This document shows, in pieces, positions 1-10,788 of a DNA stretch of 64,000 nt (its first letter is position 1; the number at the start of each line of letters is the position of its first letter). The stretch spans positions 62,001 to 126,000 of the forward strand of contig JAUCBJ010007173.1 of the NCBI GenBank assembly GCA_032718475.1, read 5' to 3'. Below the pieces are notes generated by a model. It was not told the DNA's origin. It saw nothing but the letters and a program-made list of their open reading frames with translations, and did no database searches. A program made the position numbers and the translations under genes. Source of the stretch: Nemertoderma westbladi (Eukaryota; Xenacoelomorpha; Nemertodermatida; Nemertodermatidae).

Positions 1-371
1 TCACACCAGGGATCCCGTTGAGAAACTGAAATTATTGCAGCCAGCAGATCGTATACTGTACGATGGTTCGACGACATTTGTGTCTACTGTTGATGGTGAC
101 ACAGAACCATTCTTCAAAGTGTTAGGGAGTCGTCCTCCAGGGAGACACTTGCGCTATTCTTGTTCATTATTGTGGTTGACTATGTTCTCCGCATGTCCTT
201 AGATCATCAATATATATGATGATGGGATGATGGTAACTCCACTTACTGGCTCCAGAAGTCCAGGAATTCCACGTTGGTAGGCCTACCTAACTGATATAGA
301 CTAGAGGGAGCCCAACGCCTCCTCAGTTCATTAGAACAGGCTGCTTCTATGTTGTAGTGTTGGACTTTCTG
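1..371 (+). pseudogene. LINE reverse transcriptase fragment (copy 1, 5' part)
   Basis: This is a decayed piece of the reverse transcriptase of a non-LTR retrotransposon. Frame-shifted translation gives the palm stretch around positions 130-200 (GD-LAPFLFIIVVDYVLR type), which matches the better preserved copy at 2583-2790, and then remnants of the segment after the ADD box (QRLLSSLEQA type) near 310-350. Several stops and indels break it. It starts outside the window or was truncated there. Its reading resumes in phase at 1400 on the far side of the MITE at 376-1395, so the two parts were one element before that insertion. The clade is uncertain; similar sequences are often annotated as endonuclease-reverse transcriptase. 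Confidence 0.7.
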
Positions 372-513
372 TTAACACTTTGACTGTCACTTTATATGTG
401 TGGAATCCCACAAATTGTCACGCTAATATTTATAAATTATGGGGATTTCATTCACTTTGAGTGCTATAAAACCATAAAATAGGTTGTGTTTATGTGTCAA
501 AAAAAATTTAATC

Positions 514-533
514 GTGACGCATATATGCGTCAC
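514..533. repeat. perfect 20-bp palindrome in MITE
   Basis: GTGACGCATATATGCGTCAC is self-complementary. The same TGACGCA...TGCGTCA design recurs at 1213-1232 and, with a CCGG centre, at 1361-1382. The placement near both ends suggests subterminal transposase-binding sites; that role is inferred. Confidence 0.8.
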
Positions 534-654
534 TGACAATCTACAAATGGCAGTTTACCAAAATGAGTCAGTGACGCAAATATGCGCCATTCCAGTTGGT
601 GGATTCCAGTAGTGCATGATGAAATCCGAGTAAAGGCTGTAGAAATTCCACACT

Positions 655-925
655 GCAGTGTGTCTGCAGGGTGGTGCTGGATGGAGGCAAGGTTGGTGTG
701 TCTGCAGGGTGGTGCTGGGTGGAGGCAAGGTTGGTGTGTCTGCAGGGTGGAGGCAATGATGGTGTGTCTGTAGGGTGGTGCTGGGTGGAGGCAAGGTTGG
801 TGTGTTTGCAGGGTGGTGCTGGGTGGAGGCAAGGTTGGTGTGTCTGCAGGGTGGTGCTGGGTGGAAGCAAGGTTGGTGTGTCTGCATGGTGGTGCTGGGT
901 GGAGGCAAGTTTAGTGTGTCTGTGC
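655..925 (+). repeat. 38-bp minisatellite, about 7 copies
   Basis: The unit begins GTGTGTCTGCAGGGTGGTGC and recurs every 38 bp with a few substitutions and one shortened unit near 745-770. It lies inside the MITE. It is open in several frames on both strands, so the ORFs of about 100 residues here are by-products of the repeat. Confidence 0.9.
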
Positions 926-1212
926 AATGCCAGAGGTAAAATGGAAACCAGGCTTCTATGTGGGGAGTAAAAAAGTATTGGGTGGTTATGGAGTGTACTC
1001 CCTTGGGAGTTAGTGTGGCGACATCCCTGTTTTACATGTAATAGCCAAGAGAGAAGAGCCTTTGGGTTGTGCCTGGTGTTTTCTGTTTCACACTCACCAA
1101 AACTTTATTATATATTTCATATTCTGGCACAATTACAAAGCTATCTAGTTGCCTCCAAATCCTAAATCTCGGTATATTTCTTATATTTTTTAAGACATTG
1201 TGCAGTGGTCAT

Positions 1213-1232
1213 ATGACGCATATATGCGTCAT
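1213..1232. repeat. perfect 20-bp palindrome in MITE
   Basis: ATGACGCATATATGCGTCAT is the second copy of the MITE palindrome, about 165 bp from the right end. Confidence 0.8.
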
Positions 1233-1360
1233 GGATGATGTCACAAAATGAATTTGGGATCTGTTCACAAGGTGGCACATGAAATTTTAACAAATCACCT
1301 ACCATTTCCTATACATCACAGTTTGAATCAATGACGGATATATGCGTCTATTGTCTACCA

Positions 1361-1382
1361 TTTGACGCACCGGTGCGTCAAA
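1361..1382. repeat. perfect 22-bp palindrome at MITE right end
   Basis: This palindrome has arms TTTGACGCAC and GTGCGTCAAA around a CCGG core at 1370-1373 and directly abuts the right TIR. Confidence 0.8.
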
Positions 1383-1399
1383 GACAGTCAAAGAGTTAA

Positions 1400-1460
1400 C
1401 TCCAAGAATACCACGTTTTATCTGAAAACCCAAGTTGCAGATGGGCTGAATCTAACCAAC
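1400..1460 (+). pseudogene. LINE fragment (copy 1, continuation)
   Basis: This continues the LINE of 1-371 on the right of the piggyBac-like MITE. The codons from about 359 run across the TTAA site and on from 1400 (SKNTTFY, then a degraded stretch). The LINE ends near 1455, where a T1 LTR-element fragment begins. Confidence 0.6.
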
Positions 1461-1877
1461 AAATTATTAAACAAATTGAGGAGAAGAAACGCCTGAGACA
1501 GGAAGACGGAAGACGAGAGGGGCAAGGAGATGAGGTGGTTTCCAGAGGAAACGGGAGGGAAACTCTAAGATTGATGACAAACTGTATTGATATGCCTGGA
1601 AGGCACCGCGAGGACTAAAACTAACTGTTACTCAAGGTTCACACCTTTTTATATAAGTATAAAAATTTATGCATACCATACATATGTAATCAATGGAAAA
1701 GTGCAATACGTAAATCTATAATAAATACAATGTACGTACTATAGTCAGATATAACCTTTTCCAACTATCTACTGGGACTGGGAACTAATTGACTGAAACA
1801 GGAGGACGAGACAAGGGCTCACTTACCACATATGTGCACACATGTGTGAGATAGCATGGGGGGGGGGGGGGGGGGGG
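1460..1877 (+). mobile_element. T1 LTR-element 3' internal module (partial, diverged)
   Basis: This stretch matches the reverse complement of 10046-10790 and 28387-29160: a basic coding remnant (EEKKRLRQED type), a CCTGGAAGGC-type segment near 1594, the conserved AGTACTATAGTCA-type block near 1735-1800, and a polypurine tract. It is therefore the 3' end of a T1-family element in plus orientation. The rest of that element is missing. Confidence 0.7.
1858..1877 (+). promoter_or_regulatory. polypurine tract (G20) of T1 fragment
   Basis: A run of 20 G lies immediately before the LTR start TGTTAG. Shorter runs occupy the same place in the other two T1 copies. This is the position of the plus-strand primer in LTR retrotransposons. 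Confidence 0.65.
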
Positions 1878-2490
1878 TGTTAGCGGATCCAATCCGCTGC
1901 ACCACCCAACGAGAAAATGGGGAAATCGTGATTTACGAATCACGATTAGATATGCAATATTGCCCAACGCAATATTGCATACCAGAGGGAATAAGGCGAT
2001 ATATTGCCAGTTAGAGAGAGATACCAATACATCTCAGGGGGAAGCCAACACAGGGCCAGGAAAGATAGGGAGTGGCGAGGGGAAGTAAACCAACCACTAG
2101 TGTTGCGGTACACCATCAATTAGCGAGCATCTATTGGTAGGTCAATACAGTAGCTAATGTGTGTAATCTTCCTTGCAATCTCCATATAACTGTTGTTCAG
2201 TGTTAATTATGATTCAGTTGGCTATTATTCAGGGTAGAAGTTAAATGGTTTAAACCGTCGTCATTACTGCTGTCATTGTGCAATGCTGATTGTGCTATAT
2301 TACCCTTACTCTTACATCTGAGATCATCAACAACAATAACTGGGTTTACCCTAAACTCTATCTTTGTTACACCGGCCTTTCAGCCCCTTAACAGCCTTTC
2401 AGTGACTAAGCGGACGCGGCGACGCGTATTTCCCATTCAACTCGAAACACAGACTGTTCGGGATTCCTTGCCAACTCAGATCCCGTCACA
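1878..2490 (+). mobile_element. T1-family 3' LTR, diverged (613 bp)
   Basis: The LTR starts TGTTAGCGGAT and ends GATCCCGTCACA, the reverse complement of the T1 LTR ends TGTGACGGGATC and GCTAACA. The interior is strongly diverged, so this is the oldest T1 copy here. The flank at 2491 is LINE sequence similar to the first 60 bases of the window. Confidence 0.7.
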
Positions 2491-2845
2491 AGCAAGCAGA
2501 TCGTATACTGTACGATTGTACACTGTATGACGGAAAGTATTTTTGATATGAATATTACAGGGACAGGGAAGAAAGGGAATAAGTGTGTAGTAATTATTTC
2601 GTTTTTAAAATCAGAATCCCGAGGAAGTGTATTTCTTATATGTTTGCCTATGGAGGCGCGAAAAATCGATTACATACGACATTTGTGTCGAAACCATTCG
2701 AAGTGTTATGGGGAGTCCTCCAAGGAGACACACTTGCGCCATTCTTGTTCATAATTGTGGTTGACTATGTTCTACGCATGTCCTTAGATCATCATTATAA
2801 CGATGCGGTGATGGTAACTCCACCTACTGGCTCCAATTATTAAAC
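2491..2845 (+). pseudogene. LINE reverse transcriptase fragment (copy 2)
   Basis: A reverse transcriptase palm segment is readable at 2583-2843: VLQGDTLAPFLFIIVVDYVL contains the QGD(T/P)L...F motif of block 4-5, followed by LRMSLDHH. The preceding 90 bases match positions 40-100, so this copy and copy 1 are the same LINE family. The catalytic ADD box is absent because the piece ends before it. No endonuclease, start or tail is present. Confidence 0.75.
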
Positions 2846-5059
2846 TATCAAATTATACTATAATTATTGTCTGTCCGAGAACGGAATATACGGACATAAT
2901 ACCTGAAGCAAATTAATCGGTATAACTACTGAGGCCGTAATTAGTTTATCATTCATTCGAGCTTTTTGCTGAGGGTGGGTAAGAAATTTGTACTTTCATG
3001 CTCAGAGGTTTGCTACACCGTACTTTAGTATTTATTAACATAACAAATCAATTAGTTTGTAATTTATTATATTCGATGCTCAACAACACCCACTGTCGTT
3101 TTGTTTCCACATATCATATTATTACAAACTTTCATCTTTGTAGTTTCGATACCCAATGTAACTATATTAACACTTCTAATACAAAATTCTAGAACTTACA
3201 CATTTATTGGTGTGTTTTAGACATTATTTGTTGCACAGTCTTCCCGAAGTTGAAAGAATTTATATCCATTCCCAACTGTTTTAAATCACTTTTGTAGCTA
3301 ACAGCTTGACTTTTGTAGCAGACAGGCGATAAACAGTTATATCACCCTATTGTTTAGCCAATCAGGTTTGAGAATAAGCGAGAATACATGATAAACTGTA
3401 ATACTGGTTTGTTGCCCCAGCAATATGTAAACAAAAAGCGAGAATTAATGATAAACATAATTCCAATAAAATTCCGACCGAAAAGTGAAAAACTGGTGTT
3501 ATTCACTTTCACATGTGAGAGACTTTGTGCACACGAATTTGGAAGACCCTCACATAGCAATGTATAATATTAATAGTGTTTACATATTATAGCCACAATT
3601 ATTGCAATTACCACCATAGCGCCCAAGTTAATAACTACTGTTGTATAAGTATTCATTGATTTTCCCTTTTACTTTAAAGGTTATTGATCGAAGATGCGAA
3701 CTACATTACATTCCATATGTAACACGCAATATACCAGTCTCTGTTAAACATGTTCTGTATACAGTATATACTGTAGATACAGAAGGCCTAACTCTATATC
3801 TTATAATATAATTTTTAATCTCAGTACAGGGTAGGAACTATTTTAATGGGGTTGGCGATTCGGGAAATTTTTTCCAAGAAAGAGCATGAATGACCTACTA
3901 TAATATACTACTACAGTAGTACAGTACTATATTATAGTAGATCATGGCGCATATAAAAAAACCACAGAGAGCAGTTTTACCTAAAAATTATATTGGCCTA
4001 GTTATAGCGATTTAAAACCCGAAATTAGTGTCATCGGAAAATCATGGAGTTTTGGTAAACTAAATCAGTGACGTCACGCATTTCAGAGCATCAATTAATA
4101 GTCAAACGTATTTGATTGGCTAATATAAAATATAAATAAATATTGCAATACCTTAAAAATAAAAAAGTAATTAGTGTAGATAATATTTATTAAATAATTA
4201 TTTATTACATGGGAAACAACGTAGTACATTTTTTTCAATATTCTCTCGGCCCTTTATTAACCTCACTGGCGCTCAGTAAATAAAATGCCTCGTGAATAGT
4301 GAAAAAAGTTATATTGTTCCCTCAGCTAAATTCGAAAGCCAATCAAAGCGGCAAGTAATAAGAGCTTCTCTTCAAAGGAGAAATGTCGAAACGGGTTCCA
4401 CCGTTACCTTATGAACCCGTAACAAAGGGAATTGTTTCAGTTACACATCGATGTTACACAAGGTCTACCGGAAACAGATTCTTTACAAATCTCTGAAAAG
4501 TAAATACTGTAATTAAAATTGTGATAATGTTTCTTTTTAATATTTTTCTATTGTATGTGATAATTAACTCTAGAATCCACCAATCTCGGAAGAGATTAGT
4601 TAATCAATTTAACAATCGGTCTATCGGTAGGATTTTCCCGATCAAAAAGGTATAAAATGGGCCGACAAAGGAAATAGTTTCAGTTCACATAATTTCAGTC
4701 CAGCCATCTCAGTCCACGATCGAAATGGTGCATTGCGGCTGCATTATATATATATATATATATTAATATATATTAAGAATGCTGTGCCGGCTTGTCGACA
4801 AAATGTTTCCATAGATATTTTCGGCAGTAACAAAGTCGAAGTTTAAAAAGCGCTTAAAAGTTTCCAAGTATAGTGAGAAAGGCTAAACTTATCACACTGA
4901 ATCATTTTGGTTGTGAAATGTTACAGGCATCACATTTTTCATTTATATTTTATTATGAGAGGAAGAAGAACATAGAACGTTATTTAATGTATGTCTAACA
5001 ATTTTGTATAAAAAAGGACCAATTTGCTATATAATATAATTGGAGTGGAAATTCAGTTA
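2846..5059. other. AT-rich spacer without recognisable gene
   Basis: No ORF over 70 codons here resembles a known protein. The stretch contains a near-palindrome (3895-3940) and a TA microsatellite (about 4745-4765). A TATAAAA string at about 4650 sits in a promoter-like context, but no gene follows it. Confidence 0.6.
3895..3940. repeat. 46-bp imperfect palindrome
   Basis: The arms CTACTATAATATA and TATATTATAGTAG enclose a second, offset self-complementary core (CTACTACAGTAGTA). It is purely AT/TA-rich and could be a MITE remnant or a cruciform-prone site. Confidence 0.6.
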
Positions 5060-6000
5060 GTGATTCTTTAGATAAACTCTATGATTTTGCTTTAGCCGAC
5101 AGATTATCTAGATGGAAAAAACTAGCAGGGTACAAGCGGGGGGTCTGAAGGGCAAATCCTGTTACGGGCAGATTTTAGCTTTAAGATGATGATTATTGTG
5201 ATTATGTTGTACGTAAAATGGTTAAATTATTTATAGTGTTCATCGATTTTTCTAAAGCTTACGATAGGGTATCAAGAGCTAAACTTTTAGCAAAGCAAGT
5301 TGCTTTGGGTTGTGGACTGAATTACATAGATGAATGCTTTAAAAACATTATACCGTTAAACATATTTTCGTTTGAATACTGTAGATTTGGAGTTTAACTT
5401 AGGAGTAAGACAAGGAGCACCTACACTACGAGTTTATTTTTATTCACTTTTTACATAGATTCAGCTTTGATGTTAAATGCCTTAACATTATCTCAAACAA
5501 TTGAATGTACTTTTATTTATGGATGACACAGCCTTACTAGCAGAATCAAAATCTCAGTGTGTAGAAAAATTAGAAATTCTAAGACGTTTTTGTATATCGC
5601 ATAATATGCCAATTAATGCTACGAAAACCAAGTTTATGTTTATAAATGGTAAAATTGAACTGTTTCAAGTATGAAAATTTTAGTCAAGAATACATCTTCT
5701 TATGTTTATCTTGGTGCACATTTTAGACATGATGGTCAATTATCTTCTGCTATAAAATTACATGCGGCAGAATGTACGAAACATGTCCGTAGATTTGCAG
5801 CTTTTTGCGCGGCCAATCATAACATTCCAATTGTAAGGAAAATAAAGGTATTCGATTGTGCTTTATTACTGTAGCGTCGCTGTTATACTCGGCTAATTCT
5901 TGGTTATCAAGAAATGGTAGGAAAGAAATAACACGTTCGTGGGGCCATCGCGCAGGTCGAGGCTCAGTTATTAGATACAGATTAAAATTGAGCAATTATA
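5060..6000 (+). pseudogene. LINE reverse transcriptase fragment (distinct family)
   Basis: Three-frame reading recovers reverse transcriptase blocks in order: a QILALRMMI stretch near 5165-5195, then FIDFSKAYDRVS (catalytic Asp block A) at about 5235-5275. A degraded QGAP/LF segment follows near 5400-5450 and a MDD remnant near 5515-5530. The post-palm part with SYVYLGAHFRHDG runs at 5671-5874, and a thumb-like stretch (ALLxSLLYS...SW type) ends near 6000. Stops and indels occur throughout. It differs from the QGDTLAP LINE at 1-2845. The element lacks both ends. Confidence 0.7.
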
Positions 6001-6269
6001 TCCCAAAATCGGTACTTAGGAAATTTAAATAAATAATTAAAAAATTTAATCAAACTTTTACCTAAAAAAAAACTTTCGCATTGGCAGCTTGGCATCGATG
6101 TCATAGAAGTCCACAGTCAAACTACTCAAAAAATTAAATGCATTCTTCAGTCCTCGGGTCTCGATCATCGGTTAGTCCAGTTTGCCCGTAGCGCTAGCGC
6201 AGTAGCGATACCAAAAGTCGAGGTCGCCAACTACGCTACGACAGACATAGGCGGTGGCCTTGATGGCGA
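6001..6269. other. unassigned spacer before satellite
   Basis: There is no coding signal. It includes a short A-rich run (6061-6072), and its right edge passes straight into the 43-bp array. Confidence 0.4.
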
Positions 6270-7750
6270 CACTGTCACATAAATGCAGTTCACCAAACTT
6301 CCCCGAATGCACACTGTCACACGAATGCAGTTCACCAAACTTCACCCGAATGCACACTGTCACATAAATGCAGTTCACCAAACTTCCCCAGAATGCACAC
6401 TGTCACACGAATGCAGTTCACCAAACTTCACCCGAATGCACACTGTCACATAAATGCAGTTCACCAAACTTCCCCGGAATGCACAATGTCACACGAATGC
6501 AGTTCACCAAATTTCCCCCGAATGCACACTGTCACACGAATGCAGTTTACCAAACTTCCCCCGAATGCACACTGTCACACGAATGCAGTTCACCAAACTT
6601 CACCCGAATGCAAACTGTCACATAAATGCAGTTCACCAAACTTCCCCCGAATGCACACTGTCACATAAATGCAGTTCACCAAACTTCCCCCGAATGCACA
6701 CTGTCACATAAATGCAGTTCACCAAACCTCCCCCGAATGCACACTGTCACATAAATGCAGTTCACCAAACCTCCCCCGAATGCACACTGTCACATAAATG
6801 CAGTTCACCAAACCTCCCCCGAATGCACACTGTCACATAAATGCAGTTCACCAAACTTCCCCCGAATGCACACTGTCACATAAATGCAGTTCACCAAACG
6901 TCCCCCGAATGCACACTGTCACATAAATGCAGTTCACCAAACTTCCCCCGAATGCACAATGTCACACGAATGCAGTTCACCAAACTTCCCCCGAATACAC
7001 ACTGTCACATAAATGCAGTTCACCAAACTTCCCCCGAATACACACTGTCACATAAATGCAGTTCACCAAACTTCCCCCGAATGCACACTGTCACATAAAT
7101 GCAGTTCACCAAACTTCCCCCGAATGCACAGTGTCACATAAATGCAGTTCACCAAATTTCCCCCGAAAGCACACTGTCACACGAATGCTGTTCACCAAAT
7201 TTCCCCCGAATGCACACTGTCACACGAATGCAGTTCACCAAACTTCCCCCGAATGCACACTGTCACATAAATGCAGTTCACCAAATTTCCCCCGAAAGCG
7301 CACTGTCACACGAATGCAGTTCACCAAATTTACCCCGAATGCACACTGTCACACGAATGCAGTTCACCAAACTTCCACCGAATGCACTCTGTCACACGAA
7401 TGCAGTTCACCAAACTTCACCCGAATGCACACTGTCACATAAATGCAGTTCACCAAATTTCCCCCGAATGCACAATGTCACACGAATGCAGTTCACCAAA
7501 CTTCCACCGAATGCACTCTGTCACACGAATGCAGTTCACCAAACTTCCCCCGAATGCACACTGTCACATAAATGCAGTTCACCAAATTTCCCCCGAATGC
7601 ACAATGTCACACGAATGCAGTTCACCAAACTTCCACCGAATGCACTCTGTCACACGAATGCAGTTCACCAAACTTCCCCCGAATGCACACTGTCACATAA
7701 ATGCAGTTCACCAAACTTCCCCCGAATGCGCACTGTCACATAAATGCAGT
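6270..7750 (+). repeat. 43-bp satellite array, left block, about 34 copies
   Basis: The unit starts ATGCAGTTCACCAAACTTCC and repeats every 43 bp with few substitutions. Two main variants alternate, ending in CACATAA or CACACGA. Because 43 is not a multiple of three and the CACACGA variant has no stop, long ORFs appear in all three plus frames (up to 214 codons); they are not genes. An array of the same unit resumes at 19830, so the two blocks were one locus before insertions separated them. Confidence 0.97.
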
Positions 7751-9507
7751 TAATAATAATAATAATAATAATAATATATATTTATATAGCGCCTTTCTGA
7801 ACATATTTCAAGGCGCTTAAAAACTATTTGAAACCAACTAAAAAGGCTACGTACAGAGAATTAATTAATAACTAAAAAGTTTGAACAATATTAAATAAAA
7901 ATCAGCAATATTCCTCTTTGTACAGGTGAGTTTTGAGTCGCGATTTAAACAGAGTCAGCGTCGTGGCATCTCTAACTTCTTGCGGGAGGGAGTTCCAGAT
8001 TGTTGGTGCCGCATTTGAGAACGCCCGTCTCCCGTAATTATGCAAGTAAAACTGCGGTACAAATAGAAGTCCCTTATCAGCAGACCGTAATTGTCGTGGA
8101 GGTACATAGGGAGTTATTAAATGGGTCAAGTAGGCAGGAGCAGCACCATGTAAACACTTGAATGTCAACAAAGCTATTTTAAATTTGATCCGTAAATTTA
8201 CAGGTAACCAATGCAAACGTTTAAGGACTGGAGTGATGTGCTCTTGTTTCTTAACGCCCTCTAGCAGTCGCGCTGCGGAATTCTGTACATATTGTAATTT
8301 TTTGATTGACTTCGAGGGTAATCCATAATATAATGAGTTGTTGCTGTCGAGTTTGTTTGTGACAAAGGCGTGAATTAAGATTTCAAGGTCATGTCTGCTG
8401 AGGTACCGTTTAATTTTAGCCAAACTTCGAAGATGAAGAAATGCATCTCGGACCGTTGAACTTATTTGATTGCTGTATGTCAGATTTGAATCCACGATGA
8501 AACCTATATTACGTGCCTTGTCGCTGCAGCTGATCAGGTCATCCCCTATTTGTATGTTAGGGGGCGTTAGTTGTTTACCGAAACGGGACTGCAGAAGGAT
8601 AATCTCCGTTTTATCTGAGTTCATTTTCAATAAATTATCTTCCATCCACTTCTTTACATCGGCCACGCAACGTTCAGTCACCTCAACAGCGACGGACGAA
8701 TTAATAGGTTTAAAACTAATGTATAGCTGTGTATCGTCCGCGTACAAATGATACGAGAGGCCGTGGCTGCGAATAACATTTGAAAGCGAACGAGTGTATA
8801 TCGAAAATAATATAGGCCCAAGTACCGATCCTTGTGGCAGCCCGTACAGCAAATCCAACCGGTTCGAATATTTTGCATTAATGCGAACCTGTTGTGACCT
8901 ATTCGACAAGTACGATCTTAACCAGTCCAGGGCGATTCCCTCAACCCCGATTTCTCGATCTAGAGTGTCCAACAGTTTAACGTGGTCGACCGTGTCGAAG
9001 GCAGCACTAAGGTCTAATAAGACGAGAAGTACTCCCGATCCCGAATCGATTTTGCGTAATATGTCGTCGCTTACCTTAAGCAACGCGGTCTCCGTTCCGT
9101 GTAAGGGTCTGTACGCGCTCTGTAAAGGTTCATACAATTTATTTATGTTCATATGAGTCATCAGCTGGTTTGCAATCACCCTTTCTGTTAACTTTGCTAA
9201 ATATATCAGATTAGACACCGGCCTAAAGTTCCTAAGTATCTCAGGGTTTAATCGTGCTTTCTTTATGACTGGTGTTAATTAACACAGCTTCCTTGAATAG
9301 AGTCGGCACAGTAGCAGTTGTAATTGATAAATTAATAATTAACATAATCACTGGTAGCAACAATTTTATTGAATGTTTTACTAATTGCGTGGGAATCGGA
9401 TCCATGGTACTAGATTTAGATTTTGAGTTCTTTATTAGCTTTTCTGCCTCATCCATTGTTATTTTATTAAAGTGTTCCAATTTGGGAATATTGTTTCCTT
9501 TACCGTT
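7751..9507 (-). mobile_element. CR1/L2-clade LINE, 5'-truncated
   Basis: On the minus strand the element ends with a GGCGCTATATAAATATATAT stretch followed by (ATT)n (7751-7800). This is the 3' tail typical of CR1/L2/Crack LINEs in invertebrates. It carries one reverse transcriptase gene and no endonuclease, and it stops at 9507 at the boundary with the T1 LTR element. On the far side of T1 (19553) the sequence is minisatellite, so the LINE was already 5'-truncated when T1 landed within a few bases of its end. It sits inside the 43-bp satellite. Confidence 0.85.
7902..9507 (-). pseudogene. CR1/L2-type reverse transcriptase, N-terminally truncated
   Basis: This reverse transcriptase copies the LINE RNA at the nicked target. 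The main frame is open from about 9280 to 7902. It shows RPVSNLIYLAKLTERV, block A LVLLDLSAAFDTVDH (catalytic Asp), block B GLPQGSVLGPILF, the catalytic box YHLYADDTQLY, and the thumb and C-terminal domain with HWLPV and LPQEVR motifs ending EEYC. The catalytic Asp residues look intact. Upstream, 9241-9507 gives the matching N-terminal end (TMDPIPTQLVKH) in another frame, so one small frameshift lies near 9270-9285. The apurinic endonuclease domain is absent because of 5' truncation, so it is not a functional copy. Confidence 0.85.
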
Positions 9508-10045
9508 TGTGACGGGATCCAGGAGGGATCCCGATTTATCCGATGTGGTATTTAGTCCACGCGTCCCCGCCGTGTATAAGAGTGAAATAAAGGTAACTGA
9601 GTTCTGAAGTTCGGTGTATAATAATAGGTTATAGGATATAGATATATTGTGAATTATACGGTAGGCGGGATACGATAACTAAAGTCCCGTGATCCCCTAA
9701 CTAAACTAATTGGCTGTACCCTACGCTAGCACTGCTGCACTGAGATAACTGAATCACTGATTAATAGGTTATTGGTTATATTGCACGGTGGCCTTACTGC
9801 TACTCAATCGATGCCATTCCCCCCTCTGATTGGTTAATACCCTTGTTGGCGCCCCGTGGAGTATTCCCGTTCACTCCACCTGTTCTCTCTGGGTTAGGGG
9901 TTTGGCCCCTGACCCTCTATTGTGTGTTTCCTTCCCACTCTCATTGGGATGGCACGAGTTGGTTAATTGCCCAATCTCGTGGCTCCCAATATTGCTTATC
10001 GGCTAATAACTTTATGGGGTGTTGGCGGGATTGAATAAGCTAACA
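9508..10045 (-). repeat. T1 3' LTR (538 bp)
   Basis: This LTR has TG...CA ends and appears identical to 19010-19547. For minus-strand transcription this is the downstream LTR. The TSD copy CCGTT is at 9503-9507. Confidence 0.92.
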
Positions 10046-10083
10046 CTCCCCCCCATGCTATCTTCCCGGTAAGAAGATAGCAT
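10046..10083 (-). promoter_or_regulatory. T1 polypurine tract and adjacent hairpin
   Basis: On the minus strand a GGGGGGGGAG-type tract (10046-10054) touches the LTR. Just upstream, ATGCTATCTT (10055-10064) and AAGATAGCAT (10074-10083) form a 10-bp stem with a 9-base loop. The same tract and stem recur beside the LTR at 28387-28424, so the arrangement is conserved between copies. Confidence 0.7.
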
Positions 10084-10788
10084 CAACCAAAAAGTGCGTT
10101 ACAATCCTGCTGGATCCCGATCTAGTATCGGGTGTGGGGTGGAATTCTTTTCTCTTGGAGCCGGCTTTCCAGGCCGCCCCCTATGGGTATGATAACGCTA
10201 CCCTGTGTGCCTGGCGTCTCATGTCGGGCCGATCGCGTTCACCTCTTCACGCGATTTTTGTTTCCCCAACACTTTCGCCCTTGACTCTACTCTCCTCTCA
10301 CTCTACTCTCGGACTTCCTCGTCCCTCACTCAGCCTCTTATTCTCCCCCCCCACACTAGAATTGCGTTCGCACTCTCTCCGCACTTCGCACTCTTATTCC
10401 GATTCTCAACTCCACTTTGACTGTTTTATCTCTCTTGACGAACCTCCCCCCCCTCTCGTGCCGTCGCACTCAAGAAGCGTGAAATTGTCAGTTGTCTCGT
10501 CCATAGTGCCATAGTCAATTGTCCCCCAGTCCCAGTAGCTAATTGAGAAAGGTTGTATGACTATAGTACTTACTCCAAACGTATGTATTTTACTGCTAAT
10601 CACTACGTACGTACATACAAATTGCACTTATATAGTTATTTGCATTAATTAAATTTATACTTAATAATTCGTACGTTACATGCGGCGCCTTCCAGGCGCA
10701 CCACTTCCCAGTCTCAGTCTCATTCCCTCGTCCCCGGGAACTTATCTGTTCCTCCTCACGTCCTCTTCCCTGGCCCGTTTCTTGGTTA
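10084..10788 (-). other. T1 3' untranslated module
   Basis: This is non-coding and shared with 28425-29160 and, more distantly, with 1500-1850. It includes a long CT-rich stretch on the plus strand (10290-10480) and the AGTACTATAGTCA-type block near 10550-10570. Only shadow ORFs occur. Confidence 0.65.

Larger units (their letters stand above)
376..1395. mobile_element. piggyBac-like non-autonomous element (MITE), 1020 bp
   Basis: The ends are inverted repeats (CACTTTGACTGTC at 376-388; its near complement GACAGTCAAAGAG at 1383-1395). Both are flanked by TTAA (372-375 and 1396-1399), the hallmark target duplication of piggyBac transposons. The LINE reading frame on the left continues without loss on the right, so the insertion point is confirmed independently. 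No transposase is encoded. The interior holds a 38-bp minisatellite and three subterminal palindromes. The family assignment rests on TSD and TIR only. Confidence 0.8.

Noticed and set aside
4640-4740. Possible core promoter with TATAAAA
   Set aside because: No ORF or conserved gene start follows; the sequence runs into a TA microsatellite.
6368-7753. Overlapping ORFs of 85-214 codons in all plus frames
   Set aside because: They are produced by the 43-bp satellite; unit length and all-frame openness explain them fully.
9843-10034. 63-codon ORF found twice (also 19345-19536)
   Set aside because: It lies within the T1 LTR on the strand opposite to transcription and is duplicated with the LTR.
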